Shown: positions 52,186-63,660 of the stretch, piece by piece
Position numbering within the stretch: the first letter of the stretch is position 1
Layout of the letters: each line of letters begins with the position of its first letter
Source of the DNA: Aedes albopictus
Lineage: Eukaryota; Arthropoda; Insecta; Diptera; Culicidae
Length of the DNA: 64,000 nt
Direction of reading: 5' to 3'
NCBI RefSeq assembly: GCF_035046485.1
Contig: NC_085138.1
Span: 275,199,694 to 275,263,693 of the forward strand
Made by a program: the position numbers and the translations under genes
The notes under the pieces: generated by a model
Databases searched by the model: none
Told to the model about the DNA's origin: nothing
Seen by the model: the letters and a program-made list of their open reading frames with translations, nothing else

Positions 52186-53230
52186 ATCCTAGGTCACCCA
52201 AACTATTCTTGAGTTTAGATCCTAAAGTCTACGGGTATAACGGTAACTTCTTTCATTATACAAAGTATATTATAGTAGTATTATACGTTTTGTAATCTAT
52301 CATGTCCAGTAAGTCTTCTGAAAGGCTATTAGACAATATTAGATCGGTTGGGATATCCTAGGTCATCCAAACTGTTCTTGAGTTTAGATCTTGAAGTCGA
52401 CGAGTGTAACTGTAACATCTTTCATTATACAAAGCAACGATTTGTAATCTATCATATCCAGTGAGTCTTCTAAAAGTTCAATATACAGTATCAGATCAGT
52501 CAGAATATCCTAGATCATCCAAACTGTTCTTGAGTTTGAATCCTGAAGTCTACGGGTGTAACGGTAATTTCTTTAATTATACAAAGCTACAATTTATAAT
52601 CTATCATATCCAGTAAGTCTTATGAAAATTCGATAGACAGCATCAGATCAGTCAGGATATCCTAGGTCATCCAAACTGTTCTTGAGTTTAGATCTTAAAA
52701 TTTTCGGGTGTAACGGCAACTTCTTTAATTATACAAAGCTACGATTTGTAATCTATCATGTCCAGTAAGTCTTCTGAAAGGTTGAAAGACAATATCTGAT
52801 CAGTCGTGATATCTTAGGTCATCCATATTGTTCTTGAGTTTGGATCCTAAAGTCTACGGGTTAACGGTAACTTTTTTCATTATACAAAGCTACGATTTGT
52901 AATCTATTATGTCCAGTAAGTCTTCTGAAAGTTCAATAGACAGTATCAGATCAGTCAGGATATCCTAGGTCATCCAAACTGTGCTTGAATTTAGATCCCA
53001 AAATCTACGGATGTGACGGTAACTTTTTTCATTATACAAAGCTACGATTTGTAATACATCATGTCCAGTGAGTCTTCTAAAAGGTTAATAGACAGTATCA
53101 GATCAGTCGGGATATCCTAGGTTATCTAAACTGTTCTTGAGTTTAGATCTCAAAGTCTACGGGTGTAACCGTAGCTTCTTTCATTAAAAGCTGTAATCTA
53201 TCATGTCCAGTAAATAAGTCTTCTGAAAGT
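52186..53230. repeat. Satellite array, about 152-bp monomers, block 1
   Basis: The string ATCCTAGGTCATCCAAACTG or a near match begins at 52186, 52354, 52506, 52659, 52811, 52962 and 53114, giving a period of 151-153 bp except a 168-bp first unit with a small AT insertion. Each monomer has TTCTTGAGTTTAGATC, CTACGGGTGTAACGGTAAC and AATCTATCATGTCCAGTAAG. Seven units. Confidence 0.9.
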
Positions 53231-53869
53231 TACAGTGGTTGTTTTTATCAACTTAGCTTTATAACAGTAAGGAAGCCCATAATATCCCAAAAATATATAA
53301 CAACGCTTATTGTTCCTCTAACTACTTTGGCAAGTGAAGTCGATTATGTAACACTACTTAACTTAGAGGCAAAAGCTATTATAACAAAAGTAGACCTGAA
53401 GCAATGGTCTTCGGAATAGTGTTGTTGATCTCGAATAGCTCAAAACTGTCTTGAAATGACTCATGATATGCCAGAAGGATTTCAGATAACAGTTTAAAGT
53501 TCATTGTGAGACTAAATAATTTTACTACCGAGAGCTAAACTTCAGGATAGTTTGGACGACTCTCAGTATCCCAAAGGTTCATAATAATATATGGTAGAGG
53601 TTGGTCCAGCCACCGCGATTGATTAAGAAACTATACTCAGTATGACAGATATAGCTGATGTTACGAGAGTAGACCTGAAGTTCTGAACTCAAAGATAGTT
53701 GACAGACCTGGAACATTCCCATAGTGTCTCCAAATGATATTTGGGATTTCAAGAGCTTCACGGATCTCAGCAGATTATGTTATGCTATTATTTATGGTGA
53801 AAACACATAAAGTTTGTCTTGTAGATGTGAAGGACTTCATTATATAACAGTGTGGACGAACCTGGATGT
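53231..53869. repeat. Orientation switch and diverged satellite units
   Basis: After a breakdown near 53220-53370 monomers reappear in the opposite direction (AGTAGACCTGAAG at about 53389, CTCAGTATGACAGATATAGC at 53635). These belong to the 300-bp family of the next block but are more diverged. Confidence 0.65.
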
Positions 53870-53877
53870 CACAAAGG

Positions 53878-54203
53878 AAGGGGGCCAGCGAAAGGCAGAA
53901 TCCCCGTAGCTTACAACAAAAACACGTTCAAAATTGTTTGTGCTGAAAATTAATGCATTACAAAATTTCTTACTAATTTATTTGCTATCTCCGCGTTGTC
54001 GTGTAATTTCGAACAATTGCACACTAAAATTTTGATAACCTTTTGCTAGTTTTAAGTAATAAGTTATGGTAATGACTACTTCGCAAATGTCGTGCACATC
54101 CCAGATATGTCAGGGTGCCCAAAAGTGTCAATTTCCCAAGCATGTCAAATTCATGTGGACTACGGCTCATCTATTCGTGGTTGACGTCCGTGCTGCCCCG
54201 CTG
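53878..54203. mobile_element. hAT-like MITE in the satellite
   Basis: 326 bp flanked by the 8-bp direct repeat CACAAAGG (53870-53877 and 54204-54211). The ends are imperfect inverted repeats (AAGGGGGCCAGCG and, mirrored, GCTGCCCCGCTG). An 8-bp duplication is typical of hAT transposase. It interrupts a satellite monomer at CCCAAAGGTTTATAATAA. No ORF. Confidence 0.65.
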
Positions 54204-55096
54204 CACAAAGGTTTATAATAAAAAAAAAACAGCCTTCAGATTGGCCCAGAATCTACGGATAAATATGCAACGTTACTCAGTATAGCAGTTATGGCTGTTG
54301 TTACGATTGTAGACCTGAAGTTCTGAACTCTAAGGTAGTTTGGCTGACCTAGAATATCCCTGTAATGTCTTAAATGACATTTGAGACTTCAAGAGTTTCG
54401 CGGGTCCCAGCCATGCAATACTTACAATTTATAGCGAAAACACATAAAGTGTTTCTTGTAGAATTGAAGGACTTTATTATAGAACATTTTGGATGACCCT
54501 GAATGTCCCAAAGGATTATAATAAGCTAGCAGACTATAGATTGTTCCAGTAACTGCGGTTTATTATAAAACGCTACTCAGTATAACAAATATGGTTACTG
54601 TTACGAGTGCAGACCCGAAGCTCTGAACTCCAAGGTAGTTTGGCTGACCTGGAATATACCTACAGTGTCTATGAATGATATTGTAGATGCCAGGAGCTTC
54701 ACGGATCCCAGTAGGTTATGCAATGCTACTTTGTGGCGAAAATACATAAAATTATTCTTGTAGATTTGAAGAACTTCATTTTATAACAGTTCGGACGACC
54801 CTGAATTTCCCAAAGGTTTCTAATAAGCTAGTAGACTAGATTGCTCCAGTAACTGTGATTGATTATGCAGCGTTACTCAGTATAAGAGATTTGGCTACTG
54901 TTACGAGTGTAGACTTGAAGTTCTGAACTCCAAGGTAGTTTGGCTGACCTAGAATATCCCTATAGTGTATTTCAATGACATTTGAGATTTCAAGAGCTTC
55001 GCGGATCCCAGGCGATTTTGCAATATTTCTATTTATGGCGAAAATACATAAAGTTTTTCTTGTAGATTTGTAGGACTTCATTAGAGAACAGTTTGG

Positions 55097-55232
55097 ACAT
55101 TAAGTAAAAAGAAAATCGTGTTTAGTACTGTTCCTTTAAATCCCACTAAGAATTTGATAGATACGTATTTTGACCTCAACTGTAAGGTCGTCTTCAGTGT
55201 CTTGTACTTGACTCGACTGCTCAGGTACATTA
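55097..55232. mobile_element. Short insertion in a satellite unit
   Basis: About 130 bp bounded by ACATTA at 55097 and 55227, interrupting TTTGGA-TGACCCTGAAT. It contains TACGTATTTTGACCTCAACT and GTCTTGTACTTGACTCGACT. Too short to classify; possibly a MITE or SINE fragment. Confidence 0.5.
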
Positions 55233-55404
55233 TCATGACCCTGAATATCCCAAAGGTTTCTAATAAGCTAGTAGACTTCAGGTTGCTCCAGTAACTGCGG
55301 TTGATTATACAACGTTACTCTGTATAACAAATATGGCAACTGTTACGAGTGTAGACCTGAAGTTCTGAACTCCAAGGTAGTTTGGCTGACCTGGAATATC
55401 CCTA

Positions 55405-55675
55405 TGGTTCATTGCACGAATTTATGCTGGCCTGCTTACTCTCATAGAAAATTTGACGTTTGAGTGGTGCCGACACCGCTCAAACGTCAAATTTCGTGTG
55501 AGAGTAAGCAGGCCAGTATATATTCGTGCAATAACCTATAGATTACTGCACGAATTTGTTCTGGCCTGCTTACTCTCACACGAAATTTGACGTTTGAGAG
55601 GTGTCGGCACCGCTCAAACGTCAAATTTGCTGTGAGAGTAAGCAGGCCAGCATAAATTCGTGCAGTGGACCATAG
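55405..55675. mobile_element. Two adjacent copies of a palindromic MITE
   Basis: Two hairpin elements of about 122 bp (55411-55532 and 55545-55666) share TGCACGAATTT, GCTGGCCTGCTTACTCTCA and GACGTTTGAG with near-perfect mirrored arms; the inner dyad is GTGCCGACAC / GTGTCGGCAC. They are separated by CCTATAG-like host sequence. Together they interrupt a satellite monomer at CCCTAT-AGTGTCTATGAATG. Confidence 0.8.
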
Positions 55676-56148
55676 TGTCTATGAATGATATAGGGCACTG
55701 CACTGTTTTGATTTTGTATGGGATATTGACATTTCTTGCCCTTGTTGTTTACTAAATCTCAATGAGAGCGAAAGAGAGGGTGAGAGCCCTATTGTAGATG
55801 TCTGGAGCTTCACGGATCTCAGTAGGTTATGCAATGCTATTATTTGTGGCGAAACAACATAACATTATTCTTGTAGAATTAAAGGACTTCAGTATATGAC
55901 AGTTTCGAACACCTAGAACATCCCAGAATATAAAACACTATTTGATATTCTTAACGAAGGCTAAATGAATACATATAAACGTGACCCACTTCCAAGCTCA
56001 GCTTTTAGAACAACTGGTATGTCAATTATTTCGTTTTTCCAAATTTCATGGTGTTCAGGATGTTCTAGGCTTTCAATGAAGTCCCAAATACAAATATTCC
56101 CATTTTTCCCTAGTAGAGGACTCAATTTGCAACAACCTTGCCGAAGAC

Positions 56149-56161
56149 AGTATTCTGTTTT
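56149..56161. repeat. Target-site duplication, left copy (SINE)
   Basis: AGTATTCTGTTTT, identical to 56615-56627. Confidence 0.85.
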
Positions 56162-56614
56162 TTTGTTTTTTCGTCGGGGCCCGTGGCGCAGTGGTCCACA
56201 CGTTCGCTTCATAAGCGGATGGTCATGGGTTCGAACCCAGCCCCGGCACTTGCAATTTTTCGTCAGTTGCTCTCCCCCCGAGAGCAGCTGGCACCTGACC
56301 CTCTTCGGAGCATATAGCTCTAACGGACCCGGAATTTGGATATCGGCGAACCGCAACTCATAATGGACGACCCCCAATTGGACTGGAAAAGGAACAGCAG
56401 CCAACCACCAGCATCATCGTGCTCATCATTCTACCGTGGACAGGGTAGAAAAGTTGAAGCAGCACAAGGCACCAGTTCGATATAGTTGAATTAGAATAGA
56501 ATACATGTAGGCGCTGTACAAAAGTGTAAGTGCAGCATCCAATTGGAATCGCTCACGTAGTGCCCAAGTGGACAAAAGAGCTGCAAATTAGGTAAAGTGA
56601 TTAAGAATAAAAAA
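56162..56614 (+). mobile_element. tRNA-Met-like SINE with full duplication
   Basis: 453 bp between 13-bp direct repeats. The head (about 56172-56248) folds as a tRNA: GTGG/CCAC D-stem with A box TGGCGCAGTGG, anticodon stem TTCGC/GCGGA closing the loop TTCATAA (anticodon CAT), and B box GGTTCGAACCC. A body of about 350 bp follows and ends in an A-rich tail (AAGAATAAAAAAAG). RNA polymerase III would transcribe it. Frames across it are not real. Confidence 0.85.
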
Positions 56615-56627
56615 AGTATTCTGTTTT
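56615..56627. repeat. Target-site duplication, right copy (SINE)
   Basis: AGTATTCTGTTTT after the A-rich tail. Confidence 0.85.
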
Positions 56628-56639
56628 ATTGAATGGATG

Positions 56640-57211
56640 AATTTATAGAGCCGTTTCTATGTTGGGGTCATATATGACCCCTCCGGCTCCGAAGGGTTAA
56701 CCAAAAGGTCAAAGTTTTGGCAAAAAGAAATTTTCTATTTTATTTCTGGTGCCTACATAATTTTGTTATGTTGGTACATCAAAGGGTGATGCTTCAAAAT
56801 ACTACGTCTGAAATCTAGTTGAAATAAAACCAAGCATTGAAAATTCACATCGGACAGCATTTGGTATGAATCAAGATTGGCTGTCGTCCACACCCCGAGA
56901 AACAGAGTCGTGATGAAGGTCAAAACAGCTGAACCAATATCGTCGAGCCGGCAATCACCCGTGTAAATTTATGCTCCGATCTACATGTGTCAGACGCGCG
57001 CGCGAGAGGTAGGTAAACTAATTTTCGGACCCAAGCTCCTGCTGTGAAAACAAATTGAAAATGATCCACTGCTGCAGTTTGGATGCCACCGCGCCGGACG
57101 CCGATTGATCGGTACTGGGTGGGGGCGGTTCCCTTGCATTCCAACTGTGTGGTGTATCGTTAACGTGTTGATTTACAAGCATGCTTTTTTATGCGTACGT
57201 AGCTGTTTAAC
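56640..57211. other. Unassigned sequence
   Basis: No gene recognised; a CGCGCGCGAG run lies near 57000. A 74-codon minus-strand frame (57144-56920) has no motif. Confidence 0.35.
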
Positions 57212-57306
57212 TAAGACCGTTCGCAATGCTGTTTAAATTTATATGGCGAGTTTTAAAATTTTTAAAACTCGCCATACAAAATAAAACAGCATTGCGAACG
57301 GCCTAA
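57212..57306. mobile_element. Palindromic MITE, about 95 bp
   Basis: GACCGTTCGCAATGCTGTTT and GGCGAGTTTTAAAA are mirrored by TTTTAAAACTCGCC and AAACAGCATTGCGAACGG around the centre near 57258. TA lies at both edges (CTAAGACC, GGCCTAAC). Confidence 0.75.
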
Positions 57307-57381
57307 CTATGAGGATACGATGGTTTACTGTTTCACTGTTAGGATGATACTGTTTTCATTTAGCTAAAATATAAACGACTC

Positions 57382-58222
57382 ATAAAAAAGTGATTATATT
57401 CCATAAAAATATCAGGAATTGCCAATGAAGAAGTAAGGGTGGGAGCAATAATAAACTATAAAATTTCCATAAACAAATCAAAAAGTGCATAAATAAATCA
57501 AAATTTCCCATAAATAATTGATTTTCAAGCAATAAAAAATGTCGGAATTTCCACAAATAATTCAAAAATTGCAATAAATAAATATATTTTTTCCACCAAA
57601 AAAGTTTAAATTTTCCATAAATAAATCTGATTTTTCCATAAATAATTTAGAAATTCCCAATTGAAAAACATCAAATAAGCAATGGAAGATTTAGCAATTA
57701 ACTTAAATGCAATTCTAGCTAAAAGTATCGGTTGAGTCATGCGGTGAAGCCGCATAGAGGATTGAGGAACAGAGGCGGCAGAAGGCCGCCGAAGTTTCCG
57801 AAATCCGACGCGCTGTAACTGCGTCTATTCGGTTCTAGGCAATCCACAGATCCAAGAATTTGCCCGATATAATGCGAAAAGAGATGTTATCCCTTTTTAA
57901 AGTCCGACGAGCGTTAGCGAGTTCGGGCAGCAAGCGATTGTCTTTTAAATTGCACACATAGTTTCAGTCTTTCTATCATAGTTATATGATGTAGTTTGTT
58001 CGAAATTTTTTGTTGGGAAAAATATAGATTTTTATTGCAATTGTTGAATTATTTGTGGAAATTCTGACATTTTTTATTGCTCGAAAATCAATTATTTATG
58101 GAAAGTTTTGATTTATTTATGTGCTTTTTGATTTGTTTATGGAACTTTTATAATTTATTATTGCTTCCACCTCTATTTATTTATCGGCAATTTTCGAGTT
58201 ATTTATGGATTTTTTTCAATTT
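57382..58222. mobile_element. Foldback with CCATAAATAA-rich arms
   Basis: Left arm 57382-57620 and right arm 57990-58222 mirror each other closely: GGAGCAATAATAAACTATAA, CCATAAACAAATCAAAAAG, AATTGATTTTCAAGCAATAA and TTTCCACAAATAATTC all recur reversed. The arms consist largely of repeated CCATAAATAAATC-like strings. The core of about 370 bp has the hairpin-rich stretch 57734-57930. No ORF. Confidence 0.75.
57734..57930. ncRNA. Hairpin-rich core, candidate structured element
   Basis: Consecutive perfect short stems: ATGCGG/CCGCAT with loop TGAAG (57739-57755), GGCGGC/GCCGCC with loop AGAAG (57774-57790), GACGC/GCGTC (57807-57825), and CCGA/TCGG with an inner GC/GC (57904-57926). The composition is GC-richer than the arms. 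Function unknown; pairing is judged by eye only. Confidence 0.35.
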
Positions 58223-59850
58223 ATTATGGGGCGTTTAATTGGCTGCCGTTTTCATTTGTGTCACATAAAAATGTAATATATTTTTTTCAGGCGTTTTCCT
58301 CTAAATTTTCGAAGCTTCTGTCTACTTTTCTTGGAACAGCGATTTAAAATATATCCAACATTACACCTATAATAAATTGAATTCGCTTCGATATCGTGTT
58401 GTTTCATGAATCATCTAGTGTTATTGAGACTAGCCAAAGTGGGAAACATGCGCGTATTCCACAAAATACATAGAATATACCTACCACACAATGACTGTCA
58501 GTTAATAAATATGAAAGCGCTAATTGAACACTGAAGTGAGAAATAGGTTCTGTCCCAATTGCGACTTATCACCACCATGAAGAACAAGAAGAATGTCCCA
58601 ATAATAACAATATTCTGAAAATCCACAAAACCAATTAATAATTTTCCTTGTAGTATAAGCATTAGTAAGCATTCGGTTTATAAAATTTGTTATCGTGTTG
58701 ATGATTTCATTTGAGGTTTAATATCAGCAAAATAAATCGGTTTACACACCGGAGATACGATAAAGCTAATATTGACAACTTCTAATATAAATTAAGTTAC
58801 AAACAACTCTTAGCGTCCCCAAGAGAGATCGAACCTCTAGTGGTCAAGTTACAACTCACCAAATCGGATACCAGAAATAAACCTCTTGAGTGGTTTTCTA
58901 CGCGTGCATTACGACCACAAGCCGGAGGACGTGGATGATACATCCTTTAACCTCCGCAGATCATTGCCTCTGTCCTGGTCCGTTAGGCTGCGGCAAATGG
59001 AACCAGCAAGAAAAGTGTCGAGAGTTCATCGAGGGTTCTCCATCAAATCGAGCGAAGCAGAGTGACCAAACAAAGGCGCTCCTAGGTGATGGCTAATTTA
59101 TCAATCCCGGCAAACATCCTTCCAAACGATGATGGTTCGCCTCTCTTGAAGAGATTTCTGCTGCTGCTGCTGCTTCGCCAGCCAGGATTTGAACAGGGCC
59201 CACTCATCTTTTATATGGCCACATGATTTATGACTTCCTTTGCCCTAAGAATGGATCCTTTCTTGCGAATTGAAGTAGAGCATCTAGCCGATGTCGTCGT
59301 CGACACCGGCGTCTGCGTCGGCTGGCTGGGCCGATGCGATGGGATCTAGGAGGAAAACCCCATCAGTATAGTAGTGGGAAAACATTTTTCCGCCCCTGCC
59401 AGTGTTGTGATGATTCATGATTGATCCCGACCATTGTTCCCTATCCAGTAAAGCGGGCAGATAGCAAAGATTTTCTGCATTCTTAGCTTTAATTCAATTA
59501 ATCAATCATGTGCTGATAGAGACACGCCGGCTGAAACTTGACAGAGTGCTTGTTGGGAAAGTAGATGGATTGTGGATAAATGATAAAAATGTGATAAAGC
59601 ATTTGAACATCTCTTATCTATCAGTTGATTGTAATTTTTGTAAGCATTTCAATCGTATCAGAATATGGATTTATCAAACTATGATTGAATCCCAAAAATT
59701 GTAGCAAATTCCATAAAAAGGTCATTGTGATGCTTCTGCAGATTACTGACAAGTGTGTGATATATTATCTCCAGAGCTGTCATGGTAATATCAGAGCTAG
59801 TTTGTCAAAGTTTCCCAATATCAGTGTCCCTTCACTGATACATTTCCATG
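58223..59850. other. Unassigned sequence
   Basis: No gene or repeat family recognised. A CTG run is at about 59160-59175. Short plus-strand frames (58890-59096, 59510-59704) have no motif. Confidence 0.35.
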
Positions 59851-59905
59851 GATCAATTCCTGGAAGAATCTCTGAAGGAATCGCTTGAGCAATTCCTGAA
59901 GGAAC

Positions 59906-60260
59906 TGCTAGAACAACTTTTGAAAGAAACCATGGAACAACTTTTAAAGAAATCTCTGTTGAAATTTCTAAAGTAGGGTATCGCGCCACTTGGGCGGTGG
60001 CTTCTATATTCGTCTGTTTTCCACTATAACTCAGTCAATTTTGAACCAATTGACTTGAAATGTTGTACACGGGTAGATACTATACCTATCTCACCACATC
60101 CCAAAAATTGTGTTAATTGGTTCAAATTTGACTGAGTTATAGTGGAAATCAGACGAATATAGAAGCCACCGCCCAAGTGGAGCGATTCCCTACTTTAGAA
60201 ATTTCAACAGAGATTTCTTTAAAAGTTGTTCCATGGTTTCTTTCAAAAGTTGTTCTAGCA
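59906..60260. repeat. Near-perfect 355-bp palindrome
   Basis: The arms extend from TGCTAGAACAACTTTTGAAA to its mirror TTTCAAAAGTTGTTCTAGCA with only a handful of mismatches over about 150 bp each; the loop is about 50 bp. The inner part is a TA-flanked MITE; the outer 70 bp per arm are minisatellite-like host DNA in mirrored copies. Confidence 0.85.
59976..60190. mobile_element. MITE at the centre of the palindrome
   Basis: TA-GGGTATCGCGCCACTTGGGC and, mirrored, CCCAAGTGGAGCGATTCCC-TA, with arms running through GGTGGCTTCTATATTCGTCT to about AACTCAGTCAA. 215 bp, no ORF. Confidence 0.75.
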
Positions 60261-61039
60261 ATCTAAAAATCTAAAGTATTGCTGAAGAAATTTCGGAAGA
60301 ATTAAAAAAAAATTGAGGAAATTTTTATAGACTTTTCTGAAAATGTTTCTAAAACAGGAATATTTTAAGAAGCCATACATGGATTTCCTGACAAAGTCTA
60401 GCAAGAATACCTGAAGAGCCGCCTGGAAACAACAGGGGGAATACCTAACACCTCATGAGATATTTTTGAGAAAAAAAAACTGGAGAAATCCCCAAATAAA
60501 AATTCTTAACATTTGTTTTAAGAATTTCTGGAGCAATTCATAAAGAATTTTTTAGAGATAAGCTTGGCGGAAATCCTGGAGGAATTTCGGAAGAAATACA
60601 TAAAAGAATACTCGGCAAAATTTCTGATAAAATATCTGTGTGAATTTCAGCAGGAATCTTTGCAAGAAAGTCTTCCAGAATTTCCGTAAGAATACTTATA
60701 AAAATCTTTGAAAGCATCTGTAGAAAAAATTCTGAAGGTATCATTGGAGGATTTTCTCATACTTTCTTAAGAAGCTAAGACTTTCTTGGAGCAATTCCTT
60801 GATGAGAAATATCTTGAAGGAATATCTAAAGGAATGTGAAGAAATCTTTAGAATTTTCCAAAACCTCGAGCGATCGTGCTGTTATATTTTGTACAACACG
60901 TTAGAAAAATCTCGCTTGAATGGTGCTGACGGTCGTGGCCAACCACGCGAGTTACAGAAGGATAATAATCTCTTGTAGAATTTTTAAAGCAATCCTTAGA
61001 GAAAATTCTTAAAAAAGCTTCTGAGAAAATTTTGATAAA

Positions 61040-62930
61040 GTGCTGACTTCCCGTTTTTTATGTATCAGTGAATCATCTTCTAAAAAATAAATATGTGGAG
61101 TATTTTGAGAAAGCTCATGGAAGTCTTTCCAGATGAAGAGATGGTAAAATTTAATGAACAGCATATTCAGTTATTACTAATTGAATTACTGAAGAACAAA
61201 AACTGATATTGGTTTGATTAATTTAAGAGGTAAAAGAAAAGAAATAATAGCAAAATCTAGTACGGAGAAAAGCTCAATTAAGATATTACAATTGAAAAAA
61301 ATTCTGGAGAAACATTCACGAAAAAAAATCTGAAGAAATTCGTAGCTGAATTTATGGAACAATCTTTGCAAGAGTTTTTGAAAAGAATACTTGAAGTATT
61401 TTTTTAAAGAAAACCACGCAAATTTATGGAGGACATTCTAAAGGCTAAAGGAATCCCTAGAAGATTCTGTGCAAAATTTCTAACTGAATGTCTTTAGGAT
61501 TTCCTGTATTATTTTTTGAAGTATATCTACAAGGAATTTTCAAAGAAGTCCCTGAGAGATTTTTTCAGGAAATCGTGGAGGATTTTGTAAATGAATCCTA
61601 GGGTGGGTTTTAGCATGGGTCCATAAAATAATTATCAAAAATCTGTGGAAATGTTTTCAATGTAATGCTTGAAGAAACTTGCAATGAAATCTCATGAGAA
61701 AAATCGAGAGATATTTCTGAAGCAATAATAAGTCGAATTTATAATAAAAGCCATGGCAAATTTTCTGAAAGAAACCCCTAGGGAAGTTTTTTTAGGAATC
61801 CCTGAAGAAATTTCCCAAGTGGATCTCACTTTTTTTAAGAGTACCTGGACTGGATGTATTTCTGAAGAGATCCCAGAAAGTTCTCTGACAGAATTACAGA
61901 TTTTCAAAAAAAACCTGTAGTAATTTTTGAAGCAAAAGCTAGCGAAAGCTTTGAAACAAATCCTTGGAAGATCTATGAGAGAATGCTTAAAGGAATTTCC
62001 GAAGGAAACCTAGAAAGGTCTCGAAAATTGGGTAAATCTCTGAAGGATTTTCTAAAGAAATCCCTGGAGGAAATTCTGCAGAAACTCATTCACAACATTC
62101 TAAAAAACATGAAGTATTTTGAAAAAGTTCATGGAAGGCTTTCTAGATGAAAAAATATAAAAATCTTATGAACAGCATATTCAGTTATTACTAATTGAAT
62201 TAAAGGCAGAAACTGATATTGGTTTGATTAATTCGAGAGGTAAAAGATAAGAAATAATAGCAAAATCTAGTATGGTATATCTAGTAATCTAGTATGGTAA
62301 TCTAGTATAACAGTTAAGATACTACAATTGAAAAATTTCCGGAAAAATCTCCATGAAAAAAGCTGAAGAAATTCGTAGATGAATTTCTGGAACAATCTAT
62401 GCAACATTTTTTGAAAAGAATACTTGAAATATTTTTTTAAAGCAAACCACGCAAATTTATGGAGGGCATTCTAAAGGCTAATTAAAGGAATCCCTAGAAG
62501 ATTTTGTGAAAAATTTCTGACTGTACTTCTTTAGAATTTCCTGTATTATTTTTAAAAGTAAATCTATGAGGAGTTACCAAAGAAGTCCCTAAGAGATTTT
62601 TTCACGAAATTGTGCGAGATTTTTTTAAATTCCTAGGATGGGTTTCAGCGAGAGCCCATTAAAGAATTATCCAAAATCTGTGGAAATGTTTTCAATGCAT
62701 TTCAGAAATTTTCTGAAAGAATCCCTCGAAAAAATTGTTAAGAAACCCGTAGTTTCTTTAGGAATCCCTGAAAAAAATTTCCGAGTGGATCTCACTTTTT
62801 AGAGTACTTAGATGTATTTTTAAAGAGATGCCAGGAATTTTTCTGACAGAATTTCAGATTTTCAAAAAAAAAACTCTGGAGCAATTTCTAAAGCAAACCC
62901 CAGGGAAAGTTTTGAAATAAATCCTTGGTT
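61040..62930. repeat. Tandem segmental duplication, about 1.0 kb units
   Basis: Ordered strings recur at an offset of about 1014 bp or slightly less: GAACAGCATATTCAGTTATT (61156 and 62170), ACTGATATTGGTTTGATTAA, AAATAATAGCAAAATCTAGT, CGCAAATTTATGGAGG and CAGATTTTCAAAAAAAA. Numerous small indels date it as old. Confidence 0.75.
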
Positions 62931-63660
62931 TAATTTAATGAATCTTCGGATGAATTTCTTAGTAAATATCTTGACGAAATTTCTGAAGGAATCTCTAAAC
63001 GATTTTTTTTAAATTGAGGAATTTTTACTCGAAATCACGTTTTTTTTAGAAAAAAAAATGGAGGAATTTCAGAAGTATTTGTAAACATCCCTTAAAAAGT
63101 TCCGAATGAATCCAAGTAAGATTTTTTTTTAAAAATACGTGAGGGAATTTTCGGCCTCGGAAAAATTTCCAAAAAAAAAAATTGTTAAGATTTTTTACAA
63201 GAATTTCTTAAGCAATTTCTAGTAGATTTTTAAAGAAATCTCCTATAAGTGTAGAATAAGCGTTATGTTAAAATACACATAAATAAACAAAAAGAAATCT
63301 CCAATTGAATTTCCAAACGAATGCCTAGATAAATTTCTGAATAAATATTCAGAGGATTTTTTCAAACAATCCCTGAGGGAATTTCTCAAGCAATTTTTGA
63401 AATGATTTTTGAAAAATCATGGAGAAATGCAACAAAATGCGACCGACCGACCCGTACAAAAAGACCGTTCGGAAAATACAGCACAACCAGTTATCACGCT
63501 CTATCAAATGCTCTAAAAAACCTCTAAATTTCCGAAGGATCCCCTTGAGGAATTTCTGAAGCAATTTGTGAAGTATTTTTTAAGCAATTTGTTAAGGGAT
63601 TTCAAGATAAATCCTCGGAGACTTTTTCAAAGGAACTCCTGAATGAATTTCTAAACTTTT

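Larger units (their letters stand above)
54212..55900. repeat. Satellite array, 300-bp two-monomer unit, block 2
   Basis: GTTACTCAGTATA-type text is at 54272, 54572 and 54872 (exactly 300 apart) and at 55314 after a 142-bp insertion. Within each unit two half-monomers about 150 bp apart share structure: GTAGACCTGAAG...TAGTTTGGCTGACCTGGAAT and GTAGATTTGAAG...CAGTTTGGACGACCCTGAAT. Both are homologous to the reverse complement of block 1 (GTAGACTTCAGG...CAGTTTGGATGACCTAGGAT). Confidence 0.85.
59850..63660. repeat. Degenerate GGAAT/GAAATTTCTG minisatellite, third block
   Basis: Highly diverged units such as GGAGCAATTCCTTGATG, AAGAAATTTCTGAAGGAATC, mostly of 12- or 24-bp phase, more AT-rich than the block at 24-27.6 kb. 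Includes unrelated inserts (for example 63430-63500). All frames across it are artefacts. Confidence 0.75.

Noticed and set aside
56172..56250. Functional tRNA-Met (CAT)
   Set aside because: The cloverleaf is convincing, but a 13-bp duplication, a 350-bp body and an A-rich tail show it is the head of a SINE.
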